64,000 bases of DNA, from positions 17,646,058 to 17,710,057 of the forward strand of contig CM049310.1 of assembly GCA_026874595.1 (NCBI GenBank), given 5' to 3'. Both the position numbers and the translations under genes were made by a program. Source of the stretch: Sipunculus nudus. Lineage: Eukaryota; Annelida; Sipuncula; Golfingiida; Sipunculidae. Numbering within the stretch: position 1 is the first letter of the stretch; every line of letters begins with the position of its first letter. Positions 1 through 11,287 of the stretch are shown in pieces. The notes below the pieces were generated by a model that saw nothing but the letters and a program-made list of their open reading frames with translations, had not been told where the DNA came from and ran no database searches.

Positions 1-1058
1 TTCTCATTTTTTCTATCTGTCATTGATTCCGGATTGCGTTATCTCCACTTGCGTTAACATAGTAATTTCAATTAATGATTTTTAATTATGGTGGCAAACA
101 CATAATGGCCGACCTGCACTGATATGAAAATGTTAAAGACCGAAGTTACAGTAAGAGTAGTTAGAGTACATAACCTTAAATCTATAATCAATTCTGTTTT
201 GAATTCAAATGATCAGTGCTCCGAGAATTTAGGCTATACCGAAACTTTTAAGTAACACAACAAAATAGCCTTCAGCGATTGGCCTCGTCCTATATTTTCT
301 TCCTTTTCCAATGAAGACACAGGCGTAAATTGAGGAAACTCTTTAAAGGATCCTGAATGATGTAGTCAAGACGCATCGGTTTAAGAAATTAAAACATATT
401 GGTTCTTTGATGAATTTTGAGATATGGAACCATTACTAATTTTCAACAAACATCTATAATAGTTATCTAAAAATAACTACACACAGAAATATCACTTTCA
501 CTAGAAGACAATGATAAATGTGAACACCGTTTTATATCCATAATCTGACCCTGATAAAAAAGGATATAAATTCCCTTCTTTCTGTACACAGGTTAGCAGG
601 TTCCCAGTTATTGTCGTCTCCCACTAATGGGGTCCGGTCCCGGATAATTTGTGTCCCTGACAATGGATCTGATTTCCAGTAAAACATATACTTTAAGATC
701 TGTCAGAATAAGAAATATTGTGTCAGCCTGTTGTCCAGCCTTTGGAGCTGATAGTACCCGGTTTGAACCCCGCCACCTCTGTATCCCAAGCAAAACCTAA
801 GCGGTGGAAGGGAAATGCACTCAGTGGTCTGACATGCAGGCTATAATCATTGAAGACTATTTATGTTTTTGTGGTTTGCAAACCTAGCTTCCAGGGAGCT
901 TAATAATGACATATCATTGTTGTCACGTGTTCTTCTCCATCCTCATTCAACCGACAACGAGGCACACCGCACGGGCCTCTCCGCTTTAATAGATAACATA
1001 GAAATAGAAATGTGACATTGATAGGAATGTTATTAGGCGATGCAGATCACTTTATCAG
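1..1058. other. No gene recognised
   Basis: AT-rich DNA without a convincing coding region, RNA gene or repeat that I recognise. Short open frames here show no family motif. Confidence 0.5.
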
Positions 1059-1207
1059 AGGCGGATCTAAGTTTTAGTATAAGAATGGGTCCAGTCCCCG
1101 AGGAATAATGACATACCCTAAGAAAAGGTCCCAAGATCCCAAAATTAAGGGTCCAGGCCGAAAAATTTAGTTTGATATCCACTGAACCCCCCTCCCCCGA
1201 TCCGCTT
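1059..1207. repeat. Short inverted-repeat element, GCGGATC family
   Basis: The segment opens with AGGCGGATC and closes with GATCCGCTT, an inverted terminal pair about 150 bp apart, with C-rich runs inside. A similar structure occurs at 41411-41569. This looks like a small non-autonomous (MITE-like) repeat. No coding capacity. The family assignment is inference from two copies. Confidence 0.5.
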
Positions 1208-1316
1208 TTGATTATAAGTGATGTCGTGTCATTTTCTATTGTATGATAAATAAACCTGTCTAAATTATGATTGTTTGACCTGAAGTAACCATGAGGCCAT
1301 AACAACTACTGATACA

Positions 1317-1318
<2 letters not shown>

Positions 1319-1351
<33 letters not shown>
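1319..1351. repeat. (TA)n microsatellite
   Basis: Pure AT dinucleotide run directly abutting the 5' edge of a Penelope-like fragment. Confidence 0.95.
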
Positions 1352-1353
<2 letters not shown>

Positions 1354-1871
1354 GGTCCTACTGAGACCACATTCAAATCATGATATTACGGACATACCAA
1401 GAGCTTTAAAAACGAAAAATACAAAATCAGCGCCACGTTAGGTCAGTACATATGGACCTTGAAAAAAGAAAAAGTACAATATGCTATATCAGTTGGAAAA
1501 CACTAGCAAAACGAAAGGCCTACTCTATCACACAAAGAAATGTAATCATGCTACACGAAAAAATATTTCATAATATGCATTCCAGAACAGAGCGCATTAA
1601 ATAACTGAAGCGGACTAACCATCACATGTAAACACAGGGTCAAACACCTGCTGTGTAACATCAAGTAATTCTACATATCCACACCAAACCAACACAATAC
1701 CAACCTGAAACACGACAACCTCAACGAATCAAGTAACCAATGCTTGAACTAGCTTATTTAAACCAACTTAATACACATATGATAATTTCAGTTTGTATCT
1801 GAAGAGTGAGCCGGCTGGTAAGCTGAAATTACGAAACAATATTGTAGTGCAATACTATGAAATCAAACTAA

Positions 1872-1875
<4 letters not shown>
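1346..1875 (+). mobile_element. Penelope-like element, 3' fragment with decayed GIY-YIG endonuclease
   Basis: Translated on the plus strand, positions 1346-1670 give a broken version of the endonuclease seen intact at 57680-58070: YLGPTE..FKS, YYGH, SFKNEKY, LGQYIWTLK, then a C-terminal cysteine/isoleucine block and a LLCNIK end. An in-frame TGA follows FKS and further stops occur. The non-coding tail to about 1875 shares the GAGTGAGCCGGCT string with the 3' tail at 60.5 kb. The element is truncated upstream and carries no RT. Both ends lie in (TA)n repeats, as for the larger copy at 57.3-60.6 kb. Confidence 0.8.

Positions 1876-1927
<52 letters not shown>
1873..1927. repeat. (TA)n microsatellite
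   Basis: Continuous TA run of about 55 bp at the 3' edge of the Penelope-like fragment. Confidence 0.95.
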
Positions 1928-1930
<3 letters not shown>

Positions 1931-2987
1931 AAAAATATATATTTTTATATTCACATAAACCAGTTTAAATTGTTTTATAATGAAGTAATCAGTTCAGAAT
2001 GCGACATACAATATAAAAAACGAAATTCTATTATTCCAATATACTGTTTGGGTAAGGTTGGGTTCTCTGGCACTTTTTTCAGAAATCAGTGCGGTATGGC
2101 GTTATTTTATTTTTATTTTTTTCCTTTTTTTGTATGGTTCGATTAAAATGTCATATGATCCGAGAAAGCAAAAATTAACATTTTTTTTTTTGCTTAACAA
2201 GTAAAAGCACCTCATAACATAGGAAACCTTATCAAAATTGTATTATATTATCTTCTTGAAAGATGAAAATCAAAATAAAAGTCAAAGCCGATAATTTTTT
2301 TATTCAGCCCATATTTCTTATTCCTTCATACGTAATTTCAGAAGTAAGTTTATTATGATGAAAATCTTTGTAAAATTATTACAGTATGATCCTTATACAA
2401 AGAAATGTACTTAAATTATTTATATAAAAATCATTAAATGTAACTTAGGCAAAAATAAGACATTCATTATTCATCCGATTTTTTTATCTGTAAGTTAACT
2501 TGATTTAAATACAAACATTAGACCTCAAATTACGCAATATGAATGAACTTTCTTCATACGCCCATTACTAAATATAAACACTTTTCATCGGGAATGTCTG
2601 CGGAAAAGCTGACATATATAGCTTATTTTTCTCAAATAGCCAATCCATATAAAGCCGTTTGAACTACATAAATTCGATGCCACTTATGTTAAAGAATACC
2701 TTTTAATACAATTACTTTTGCTGTTAAATAAAAATTACGTATGATTCAGGTTACGTATAATCTTCATAAACCCTATTCATAATGGTAATTTTGGAACATA
2801 ATTTAATGCACTTGGACGCCTATCGTTATCGCTGATCATACTCTGATATTTTGAATCGTACCATGGAGTAACAATCATTAAAACTTCATGCTCATACCCT
2901 TAGACATTAGAAACTATACACGATTTATCACTCACCCAAGGCAATCTTGATGTCAATCGTGGTAAATTAGATGTTTTAAACCTCCAC
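1928..2987. other. No gene recognised
   Basis: Very AT-rich, with poly-T stretches; nothing supportable seen on either strand. Confidence 0.5.
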
Positions 2988-3175
2988 CAGGTGGCGTTGT
3001 ATTACTTTTTTGTCTTGGTTGGTTCGTTTGTTTGTAACTTTACTCAAATGGATTTTGATGAAGGGTTTGGAGGATATGACACATTTCTTTTTTAATCTAA
3101 GAAGTGATCTGGATCACCATAATATGTTTTTAATTTAAAGGACTCTTTAGCATTGTCATATTGGGCTTAATGTCG
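2988..3175 (+). repeat. Interspersed repeat, CACCAGGTGGCG family
   Basis: Starts with the near-palindrome CACCAGGTGGCG and ends with AATATG...AAAGGACTCTTTAGCATTG. The same start and end blocks recur at 33530-33725; the end block alone recurs at 27705-27745 and a related start block at about 28320. A dispersed non-coding repeat of unknown class. Confidence 0.5.
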
Positions 3176-3254
3176 CGTTTGAGGGACAAGGCCATTCCCT
3201 GGTATTAGTGCCGCCGTTGATTTACAGCTCACCTGTGATACAGTCATGGATGTC

Positions 3255-3372
3255 GTGAACCGTTACATACTTCTAATATAAGTTATTTAATCGATTATGA
3301 AAATGCAATCGATCTAATCGATTTTGAAAGAAACATCAATTGTGTAGATTAATCGGCACACCATTACTAGCC
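3255..3372 (-). repeat. Interspersed repeat rich in TAATCGATTA
   Basis: Contains several ATCGATT palindromes and the block GTGCCGATTAATC ... TTTCTTTCAAAATCGATTA (on the minus strand). The same block is found in plus orientation at 23495-23620 and again reversed at 24310-24420. Confidence 0.55.
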
Positions 3373-5254
3373 ATAAATAAATAAATATGAATTACAATAT
3401 TCCTGTCAGCCGTTCTTTCCGGTTATTATCAAAGAGTGACATATTATTAAATCAATCTAAATTAAATTAAGTTAAATTTATTTTAAATAACTGACTAGCG
3501 TATAACACCTAATGGACAAATCAATAATTACAAACATGTTTAGAAAACATTTAAGAGAAATCCACTAACTTATACAGTATAACAGTTATAAATAACAGTA
3601 TATTTAACAATGTTTGAATCAAAGTAATAGTAGTCAAGATTATTGCTCACTTGTAATATAAATACAATTAACAGCTGCTGTCTGGATAACTCAAAACTGA
3701 CATTTACTGTCAAATTTAACAATCAGTGCAAGTGATAAAGGTATTAAGAAACAGATCTGTATAATAGTTCAATTATTTTCATGTTTTTATCATTACACGT
3801 GACGCCTCTGACCCAGCTTATATAAAAGAAAAAGCTGGGATACACATATCAAATGTACTTCTTGCAACGCTTTTTGCATACACTGTAACATACGGTAGAA
3901 ATAAGACTATGGAACGTTCCGAATTTCAGGGATGTTTCATCCGTGTTTGTAAAGCGCGGACTGGTTGTTATACCTTGAATGTGTTTACATTGTTTGGCCG
4001 TGCGTTCACGATTTAGTGGAACTTAAGTTAAATTCATCGGGCTACTTTATTGGAGTGGTGATACTGGCCATGTTGGAGGCCTGCACGGGAATTATTGTCC
4101 ATGCTTTTGTTTGACATGACTGTTAATAAATCGTTATCTTTTTAAACAGCTGTGAGACAATTGTTAATATCATAGGTTTTATGTGCGCGAATAAAATTAT
4201 AATAAAATTCCTATATGTCGACCATCAGTATTTCAGGTGACTGACGCGGTGCAAAATGTCATTAAATTTAACCGTAAAATGCTTTTTTAGGAAAAAATTC
4301 AGGGTATACAGATGCAAACAGATTCACCGATGTACTTAGTTAATGAAGTAAACTGTTTTGTTACCCGATGTAAAGTTTTGACGTTATGCTCGATACAACT
4401 TTCACTGCCGATCACGATGCTAGCAATTTTGGTTTCTCTCTAAGTTTACAAAGGGAAATAGAGCAGTACATGTATTCTTTAAGAAAAGGTTAGTCAGCGT
4501 AATGATTTGGATGGAAACATATATGCTCTTGAGGGGACGTATCATGCAGTTCCGTACGAGACAGATTATAAGCTTTAACTCGATTTTCTAAAATCAATCA
4601 TAGTATCAATTATAAGTAAAGCTAGCTGCTTGTCCGAAAAAAAAAAATGATTTCGAATATGGACCAAGGTACGAAGATAAATTATGGATAAAAATCCTTA
4701 ATTTGGCAATATTTGTGGGACAAATTATAATAAATATAAATTAGAATTATATAATAACTGGTGGTAATGGCATTAGCTGGAAATAAAAAAAAATGCGAGT
4801 CATGCCAACCTAGGTCTACTTTTTTCACGTGTCATAATGTTCCTCCCGTGGTAGTAATTTACAACCGAGTTAAATATGAAGACGTCAACAACATCATATT
4901 AACCAATCCTCACAGCTTCAAGATATACCACTTATTGACCATGCAGGCGTATTCGCTGGCGTGACGTCATTGGCCGCTGCATGGTCGTATTAAGAATTAA
5001 GTTTTTTCTAATATTTTGCGGATGGCCACTGAACGTATGATATATTCCAGCAGTATTCTTGACAATGCTTTTAATTTTTATTTTTATTTGAGGTAACTGC
5101 CCCCCCCCCCTTTTTTTGTCATTGTTCCCTTTTCTTCCAGATATTCACAGGAAACAAATAAAAACTTATTTATAATTTTAAGAATTACTTATAAATTGGA
5201 AATGAATTGAAATTTTAAATCTGACGCCCCCACTTGTGACCTTGAAAGACGAAG
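3373..5254. other. No gene recognised
   Basis: AT-rich intergenic DNA. A C10-T7 homopolymer pair lies at about 5101-5117. An open frame at 4761-4964 has no recognisable motif and I do not call it a gene. Confidence 0.5.
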
Positions 5255-6800
5255 AAAGACCTTTAGGTCATGGGCTGGTGGGTGTCATAGTGCACCCCAC
5301 TTGTGATATACTTTAATGTGTATTTTCATGAAGCCCTAGGCCTAACAAGTCAGAAAATTGATGTTGTTAGCAAAAAAACTGGGTTGGAAGATAACCCCCA
5401 TGCACTTTTAACCACGCCTTCTTTTACAGCTTGAGGCAGATAATTAGGGGTATGGAAACTTCAAAAAGCCCATAACCACTTAAAATGTTTGCCTTGTCAA
5501 GATCTACAAGTCCATGCAAATGATATGCAAATTTATTCTGTGAAAAGGTCATCAGAGGTCAAGGGGTCACAAACTTAAACCTTTACCTATAATTTCTCGC
5601 ATTATCAGGGTTATTTATCGCCAAGACCATATAAAGTTTTTTTATTGAAAACTAATTAAAATGAGGGTTTACATGTGCTTTTTAATATCTAAAATCAAAA
5701 TTTTGAAAAGAAGAAGTGATTACCCCCAGGTATTTCTTCACTTTAACATGCTTTTAGTATGTATTGCTGAATGTGTCGAATAAGAGTTAGGCAAAATCCA
5801 ACAAGTGGATCTTTGAAATCTTTCATTGAATCTTAGCAAATGACCACAAAAGATGATATTTGAGTTCACCTATAACATGAAACATCGAATTATGTAAATA
5901 TTTTCATCGAATTGTTAATTAAAGTCAAAAGTAAACCAAGGTTGACCTTAGTAACACCATAGCTGTTTGTTACACATGGTCGTTATGAAGCGTGCCATAT
6001 AAATTTAAATATTGAAACAAATTAATATTACTTTCTATCTCTCAATTAAGTGAATTAAAACATTTCCAGTGAACATTCATCCTAATTTTACTAGGTGTAT
6101 CTTATTTCATGACAGTTATATACGTTCTTAGATAATTGTCACTGGAAACATTGATCTCTGTTAACAGCAAAACCTTATTTTAATTTGACTAGTAACAGCC
6201 AATGTATTATTTTTTTGCATAAATACGCTTATATCACATATATCCATTTCAGTCACTAGTATATAATATATTTTATTATAATTCATATAATAATTAATAA
6301 TTAATTCTCTAATTAATTACATATAATTAATATTATATATCACTAGGATATATCACTGAGGTCGTCACAGTATAATAATTGTGATAATTGATTATAAATG
6401 ACAATTCAATAAATGAAGCGATCTGTATATATTTTAAACTTCTTATCCTTTAATGGCCTGCTTCCGTGCATTTTGTCGTTCTTTGGCAGTCTAGTTTATT
6501 TTCGATATGGATTCGCCTTTTATATATAATCTCGCCTGTCATGTCTGACTATCTGTCTACCTGAATATCATCTTGACCAAAAAAACTCTCTGACAGGCTG
6601 GCTCACTATCTAACTGGTACACCTGTTTCTCATTTTGACTCTGATCCAACGACTGTCTCTTTTGCGGTACATTTTACTTTTTGATTGAGTAAATGTCTAT
6701 CTGTCTGACTAAATGCCTGACTGACAGGCAGTTTTTCTAATTAGTATTCGAACAACTGCATAGTCCATAAAAATACAGAACCACTGCCATTCGGGTTGTC
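5255..6800 (+). repeat. Left arm of foldback element
   Basis: About 1.5 kb, reverse-complementary to 7310-9745 minus the insertion at 7830-8696. The inner part (6420-6800) is built of short CTGTCTGACT-like motifs. Confidence 0.75.
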
Positions 6801-7309
6801 AGTCTGTCAGATTATCACATATAGTAAATACAACAGTCAGCTATATCTCTGGGAGGATATTTGCCTGATAGTCAGATTGATGACTGTATAGCTCTAGCGG
6901 CGTTCAGTCTGTTTGATTAATTAGCTAACATTCTGGTAGTCCAGGAGCCTGACTGTCTTTCTACCAATGTATCTGGTCGACAGGTGGTAATCCACAGATG
7001 GCGTCATCAATCTATCAGGTATATATCCTCCTAGAAAACTAACTTACTAATCTGGCAAATTGGCCTTCAGGAAACTCAGTCAGAAAGCCTGTCAAGTAGA
7101 CAACACACCTGATAAATAATAAATATGTCAAACAGACTGGCTGTTAGAGAGCTGGTCAGTCAGAAAGACCATAGCAGATGAACAGCTAGAGTCATAGCCA
7201 GGTTGTGGGAATGGTTTGCCACAAGAGCTTGTCAGAATCAGATATAAGTGACTGCCTGACAAGTTTTGTGAAGGTCTATCTGTCTTATCTGACTACCTAC
7301 TGACTATCT

Positions 7310-9745
7310 GTGGTAGCCTGACTGGCAACCCCACTGGCAGTGTTTCTGTATTTTTTATGGACTATGCAGTTGCTCGAATACAAATTAGACAAACTGCCTG
7401 TCAGTCAGAAGTGAGTCAGACAGAGAGACATTTACTCGAACAGAAAGTAAGATGTACTGCAAGAGAGACAGTCATTTGATCAGAGAGTCAAAATAAGATT
7501 CAGGTGTACCGCTTAGTGTACCGATAGTGAGCCAGTCTGTCAGGGAGTTTTTCAGTCAAGAAGATGATAGGTAGACAGATAGTCAGATGTAACAGGCGAA
7601 CGAATAGACTTACAGACAGTCATAAATAAAAAAAGACTGCAGGGGTCCATAAATAAGACTGACCGCAAAAATGCACAGTGGCAGGCCAATAAAGGATATA
7701 TTATAAAAATAATATAACGATCGCTTCATTAATGAAATTGCAATTTTTAATCAATTATCACAATTATCATACTATGAAGACATCAGTAATATATCCTGGA
7801 GAGAAATAAAATTGATCATATGTAACTATGTCTTCCCTTCCATGGGGGAGACATATAGTGTTTGGGTCTGTCGTTGTCTATGTCATAGTTTGTGATCGTG
7901 ATAACTTTTGAACGAATCAACAATTCCTCATGAAATTTTAAATTTTAATTGTTTCTACCAAAATCCCGGAGGAGTTTGAAAACCGGTAACCTTGATCTCC
8001 ATCATCAAGGTCATATAGTCCTAAATAGATTTTTTTGGTGACCCCAATAACCTTTGAAGCATTGCATATTCGTAAAAATTGAAACACTTTGAAACACATT
8101 GTTTAAATCAAGTTCCTTTTGGAGCTCGAAAAACTGGTGACCTTGACCTGGATCTTCAAGGTCAAATCGGTTAGAAAACAAAGTATTTGTGAACATTATA
8201 ACTTTGGACCACGCATATATTTGATTGGAATTCGTCTCATGAATTGTTTCTACCAAAATCTCGGACAAGTTCAATATTATGGTCAAATAGGCCGAAACAA
8301 TTATTTGTGAACCCCATAACTTTAAAAGTAGCGCATATTTTTACCCCAAATTTGAAACACAAATGTTTTAATCAAATCCCTTGAGGAGCTCGATAACTGG
8401 TGACCTTGACCTGGATATTCAAGGTCAAATCACCAAGAATAGGAATTATTTTTGAACGCTATAACTTTTGAATCACTTTATATATTTTCATGAAATTAAA
8501 CTTGTGAAATGTCTCTACCAATATCTCGAAAAAAATTAAATATCTGGTGACCTTGACCTTCATCATCAAGGTCAAATTGGATGAAATAAAAAAAAATTGT
8601 GAATGCCACATCTTTTGATGTTTCACATATTTTCCTAAAATTTGAAACATTTTTGTTTTATATAGTTGTTTCTGTGTCACTCAACAGCAATCCTCTTGTT
8701 AATTAGAGAATTAATTATTAATTATTATATGAATTATAAGAACTAATATTTTGTATACTAGTAATAGAAATGGATAGATTGGCTGTTAAGGGTCAAATTA
8801 AAATTAGGGATTTGCTGTGAACAGAAATCAATGAACCAGTGACATCTATCTAAGAACATATATAACTGTCATGAAATAAGATAAAAAAAAGGAAAAAAAT
8901 TTGGATGAATGTTCACTAGAAATGTGTTGAGAGATAGAAAGTAACATAACTTTGTTTCAATATGCACGCTTCATAACGACCATGTGTAACAAACAGCTAT
9001 GGTGTTTTAAGGGCCAACCTTTGTTTACTTTTGACATTAACAAACTCTTCGATGAAAATGTTTACATTATTTGATGTTTCATGTTATAGGTGAACTCAAA
9101 TATCATCTTTTGTGGTCATTTGCCAAGATTCAATGAAAGATTTCAAAGTACCACCTGTAAGATTTTGCCTTACTCCGATTTGACACATTCAGCAATACAT
9201 ACAAAAAGTATGTAAAAGTGCAGAAATATCTGACATACCGCGGGGTAATCACTATTTCTTTTCAAATTTTTGACACCAGGTGTCAAAAAGCACATGTAAA
9301 CCTTCATTTAAATTAATTTTCAGTAAAAAGACTTTATATGGCCCTGGCGATAAATAAACCCTGATAATGTGAGAAGTTATATAGATACAGGTCAAAGTTT
9401 GTGACCTTTTGACCTCTGGTGACCTTTTCATAGAATAAATTTGCAAATCATTTGCATGGACTTTTCGATCTTGACAAGGCAAATATTTTAAGTGGTCATT
9501 AGAAATATTATGATGAAGAGTTGCAAAGTTAAGGCTTTTTGAATTTTCCATACCCCTAATTATCTGCCTCCAGCCGTAAAAGTAGGCGTGGTTAAAAGTG
9601 CATGGGGGGTATCTTCCATCCCAGTCTTTTTGCGGGCAACATCACTTCCCTGACTTGTTAGAACTATTGCTACATGAAAATACCCATTAAAGTAAATCAC
9701 AAGGGAGGGGGGGGGGGGGTGCACTATGACCTCACTCGCCCATTG
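7310..9745 (-). repeat. Right arm of foldback element, interrupted
   Basis: Reverse-complementary to the left arm. Homology stops near 7825 (CATATGTAA) and resumes at about 8697 (TTAATTAGAG). The left arm is continuous at that point, so the 870 bp between is a later insertion. Confidence 0.75.
7830..8696 (+). mobile_element. Secondary insertion of tandem TGACCTTGA/TCAAGGTCA repeats
   Basis: The segment begins near TTCCATGGGGGAGACAT and ends near AATCCTCTTG. Inside, a unit of roughly 125-150 bp repeats about five times. Four units carry a 27-bp imperfect palindrome, TGACCTTGA, 9 nt, TCAAGGTCA, at 7987-8013, 8138-8164, 8401-8427 and 8548-8574 (the first starts TAACC). It has no coding capacity that I believe. 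It interrupts the right foldback arm, so it inserted, or expanded, after the foldback formed. Confidence 0.7.
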
Positions 9746-10200
9746 CCTACTTGGATTGATTATAATTATGTTAATAAACCCTCGTTAGTTTCAGTTGTTG
9801 TATCTTGACCACAGTCTGCTATTATTATACTTCTCTGACTTGTTAGAACTATTGCTACATGAAAATACCCATTAAATTAAATCACAAGGGGGGGGGGGGG
9901 TGCACTATGACCATTACTCGCCCATGGCCTACTTGGAATGATTATAAATATGTTAATAAACCCTCGTTAGTTTCAGTTGTTGTATCTTGACCACAGTCTG
10001 CTATTATTATACTTCTCTGACTTGTTAGAACTATTGCTACATGAAAATACCCATTAAAGTAAATCACAAGGGGGGGGGGGGGGGTGCACTATGACCCCTA
10101 CTCGCCCATGGCCTACTTGGATTGATTATAAATATGTTAATAAACCCTCGTTAGTTTCAGTTGTTGTATCTTGACCACAGTCTGCTATTATTATACTTCC
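9648..10200 (+). repeat. Three-copy tandem repeat, unit about 183 bp, with poly-G tract
   Basis: The block TGACTTGTTAGAACTATTGC starts at 9651, 9836 and 10018, giving periods of 185 and 182 bp. Each unit contains a poly-G run of 12 or more followed by TGCACTATGACC and ends with CCACAGTCTGCTATTATTATACTTC. The first part of unit 1 is also the tip of the foldback right arm, so the array appears to have grown from the element's end. Confidence 0.9.
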
Positions 10201-11110
10201 TGTGGATTTCTACGAAATTATTTTCCATAACAGAATAACATCGCTTAGCCCACGCCAAGTATTTATATGATACCATACCCCTTTGTTGCCATATTTGTAA
10301 CATAGTATGACAGTAATTCACTCTAATTGTTTGTAAAAGTCAGAATGTTAGATTTTCTTTCTCGGTCTATGGGTGTTTTCTGTTGTTTTATAACCGTATG
10401 TGAGGGACAGCTTTAGTGGCAATCTTTCCCTCATTAAATGTAATTTGTCTGTCATGCTGACGAAAGTAATTATTTCCATAGTCGATTTAGATACAAACTT
10501 GACAGGCAGACTACCTGTTAGTGAAAGATTTATATATCGCTATCATCCGAGCGGAAATATTGTAATTGATAACTTGCTTAAAATATTGAATAACCAATAT
10601 ACGCCTAATATCAAATCAATCAACAGTGAATTAACAAAATTCAATTTACATGCATATAACGAAGGAAGTGGTAGGTGTAATGGTTATACATATAAAACCA
10701 TTTTAACACAATTAACAAGCCAAGAACCTCTCCCTTGTTTGTATGAAATCATGTTAGGGAGGGGCACATTACATTAAGTATAAAACGTTAAGCAGACAAA
10801 GAGTGTTATGTCTTCATACGTGTTTGTTTGAACAATTGAACGGGCGAGGCGTCACCCGTGCACCAAAACAACCTCATATCGAACCAAGCGTGCGATTACA
10901 AATGAGATACTTCATATGGGAACATCCAACCTGGTCTTCTTTCTAGCCAAAGTTGGTCACATGTCACCTGGTCACTAGATTTTCTTCACAGATTCTCTTG
11001 TTTTATTAATGCTATTATTAATTACCTTACCAGATTCGCTCTTTTTCTGTGTATTGTTACAAACGATACAATCATGTACCTGTAGCATATATTGCAATAA
11101 ACAGACTATA
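10201..11110. other. No gene recognised; one weak open frame
   Basis: An open frame of 125 codons at 10400-10777 (+) has no recognisable domain. It is flanked by ordinary AT-rich DNA and could be chance, or part of an unrecognised exon or element. Confidence 0.4.
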
Positions 11111-11239
11111 TCTCTCTGTCTCTGCTCTCTGTTTCTGTCTGTCTGTCTCTCTCTGTCTCTCCTCCTTTGTCTCTCTGTCCCTCCCTCCCTCTCTCTCTCT
11201 CTCTGTCTCTCTCTGTCATTCTCTGTCCCTGCCTCCCTG

Positions 11240-11286
<47 letters not shown>
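11111..11286 (+). repeat. CT-rich microsatellite
   Basis: CTCTGTCTGTCT-type imperfect repeat ending in a pure (CT)n run. The overlapping Leu/Ser-rich open frames are by-products of the repeat. Confidence 0.95.

Positions 11287-11287
<1 letters not shown>

Larger units (their letters stand above)
5255..9745. mobile_element. Giant foldback element (long inverted repeats)
   Basis: The left arm (about 5255-6800) and the right arm (about 7310-9745) are reverse complements over almost their whole length. Paired landmarks include the GTGCACTATGAC block (5290 versus 9718), TAGGGGTATGG (5448 versus 9550), TGTTTGTTACACATGGTCG (5967 versus 8985), AATTAATTCTCTAATTAA (6299 versus 8697) and GCAGTTGTTCGAATAC versus its mate near 7360. 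The centre, about 6800-7310, is full of CTGTCAG/CTGACAG motifs and has its own small palindrome (6850-6900 versus 6990-7040). No transposase frame is visible, so it looks non-autonomous. By eye the arms are roughly 80 per cent identical; no target duplication was identified. Confidence 0.8.

Noticed and set aside
714-795. Possible tRNA-like B box GGTTTGAACCCC
   Set aside because: No A box at the right distance and the T-arm does not pair on either strand.
10400-10777. 125-codon open frame as a gene
   Set aside because: No recognisable domain, no splice or polyadenylation context, and composition like the surroundings.
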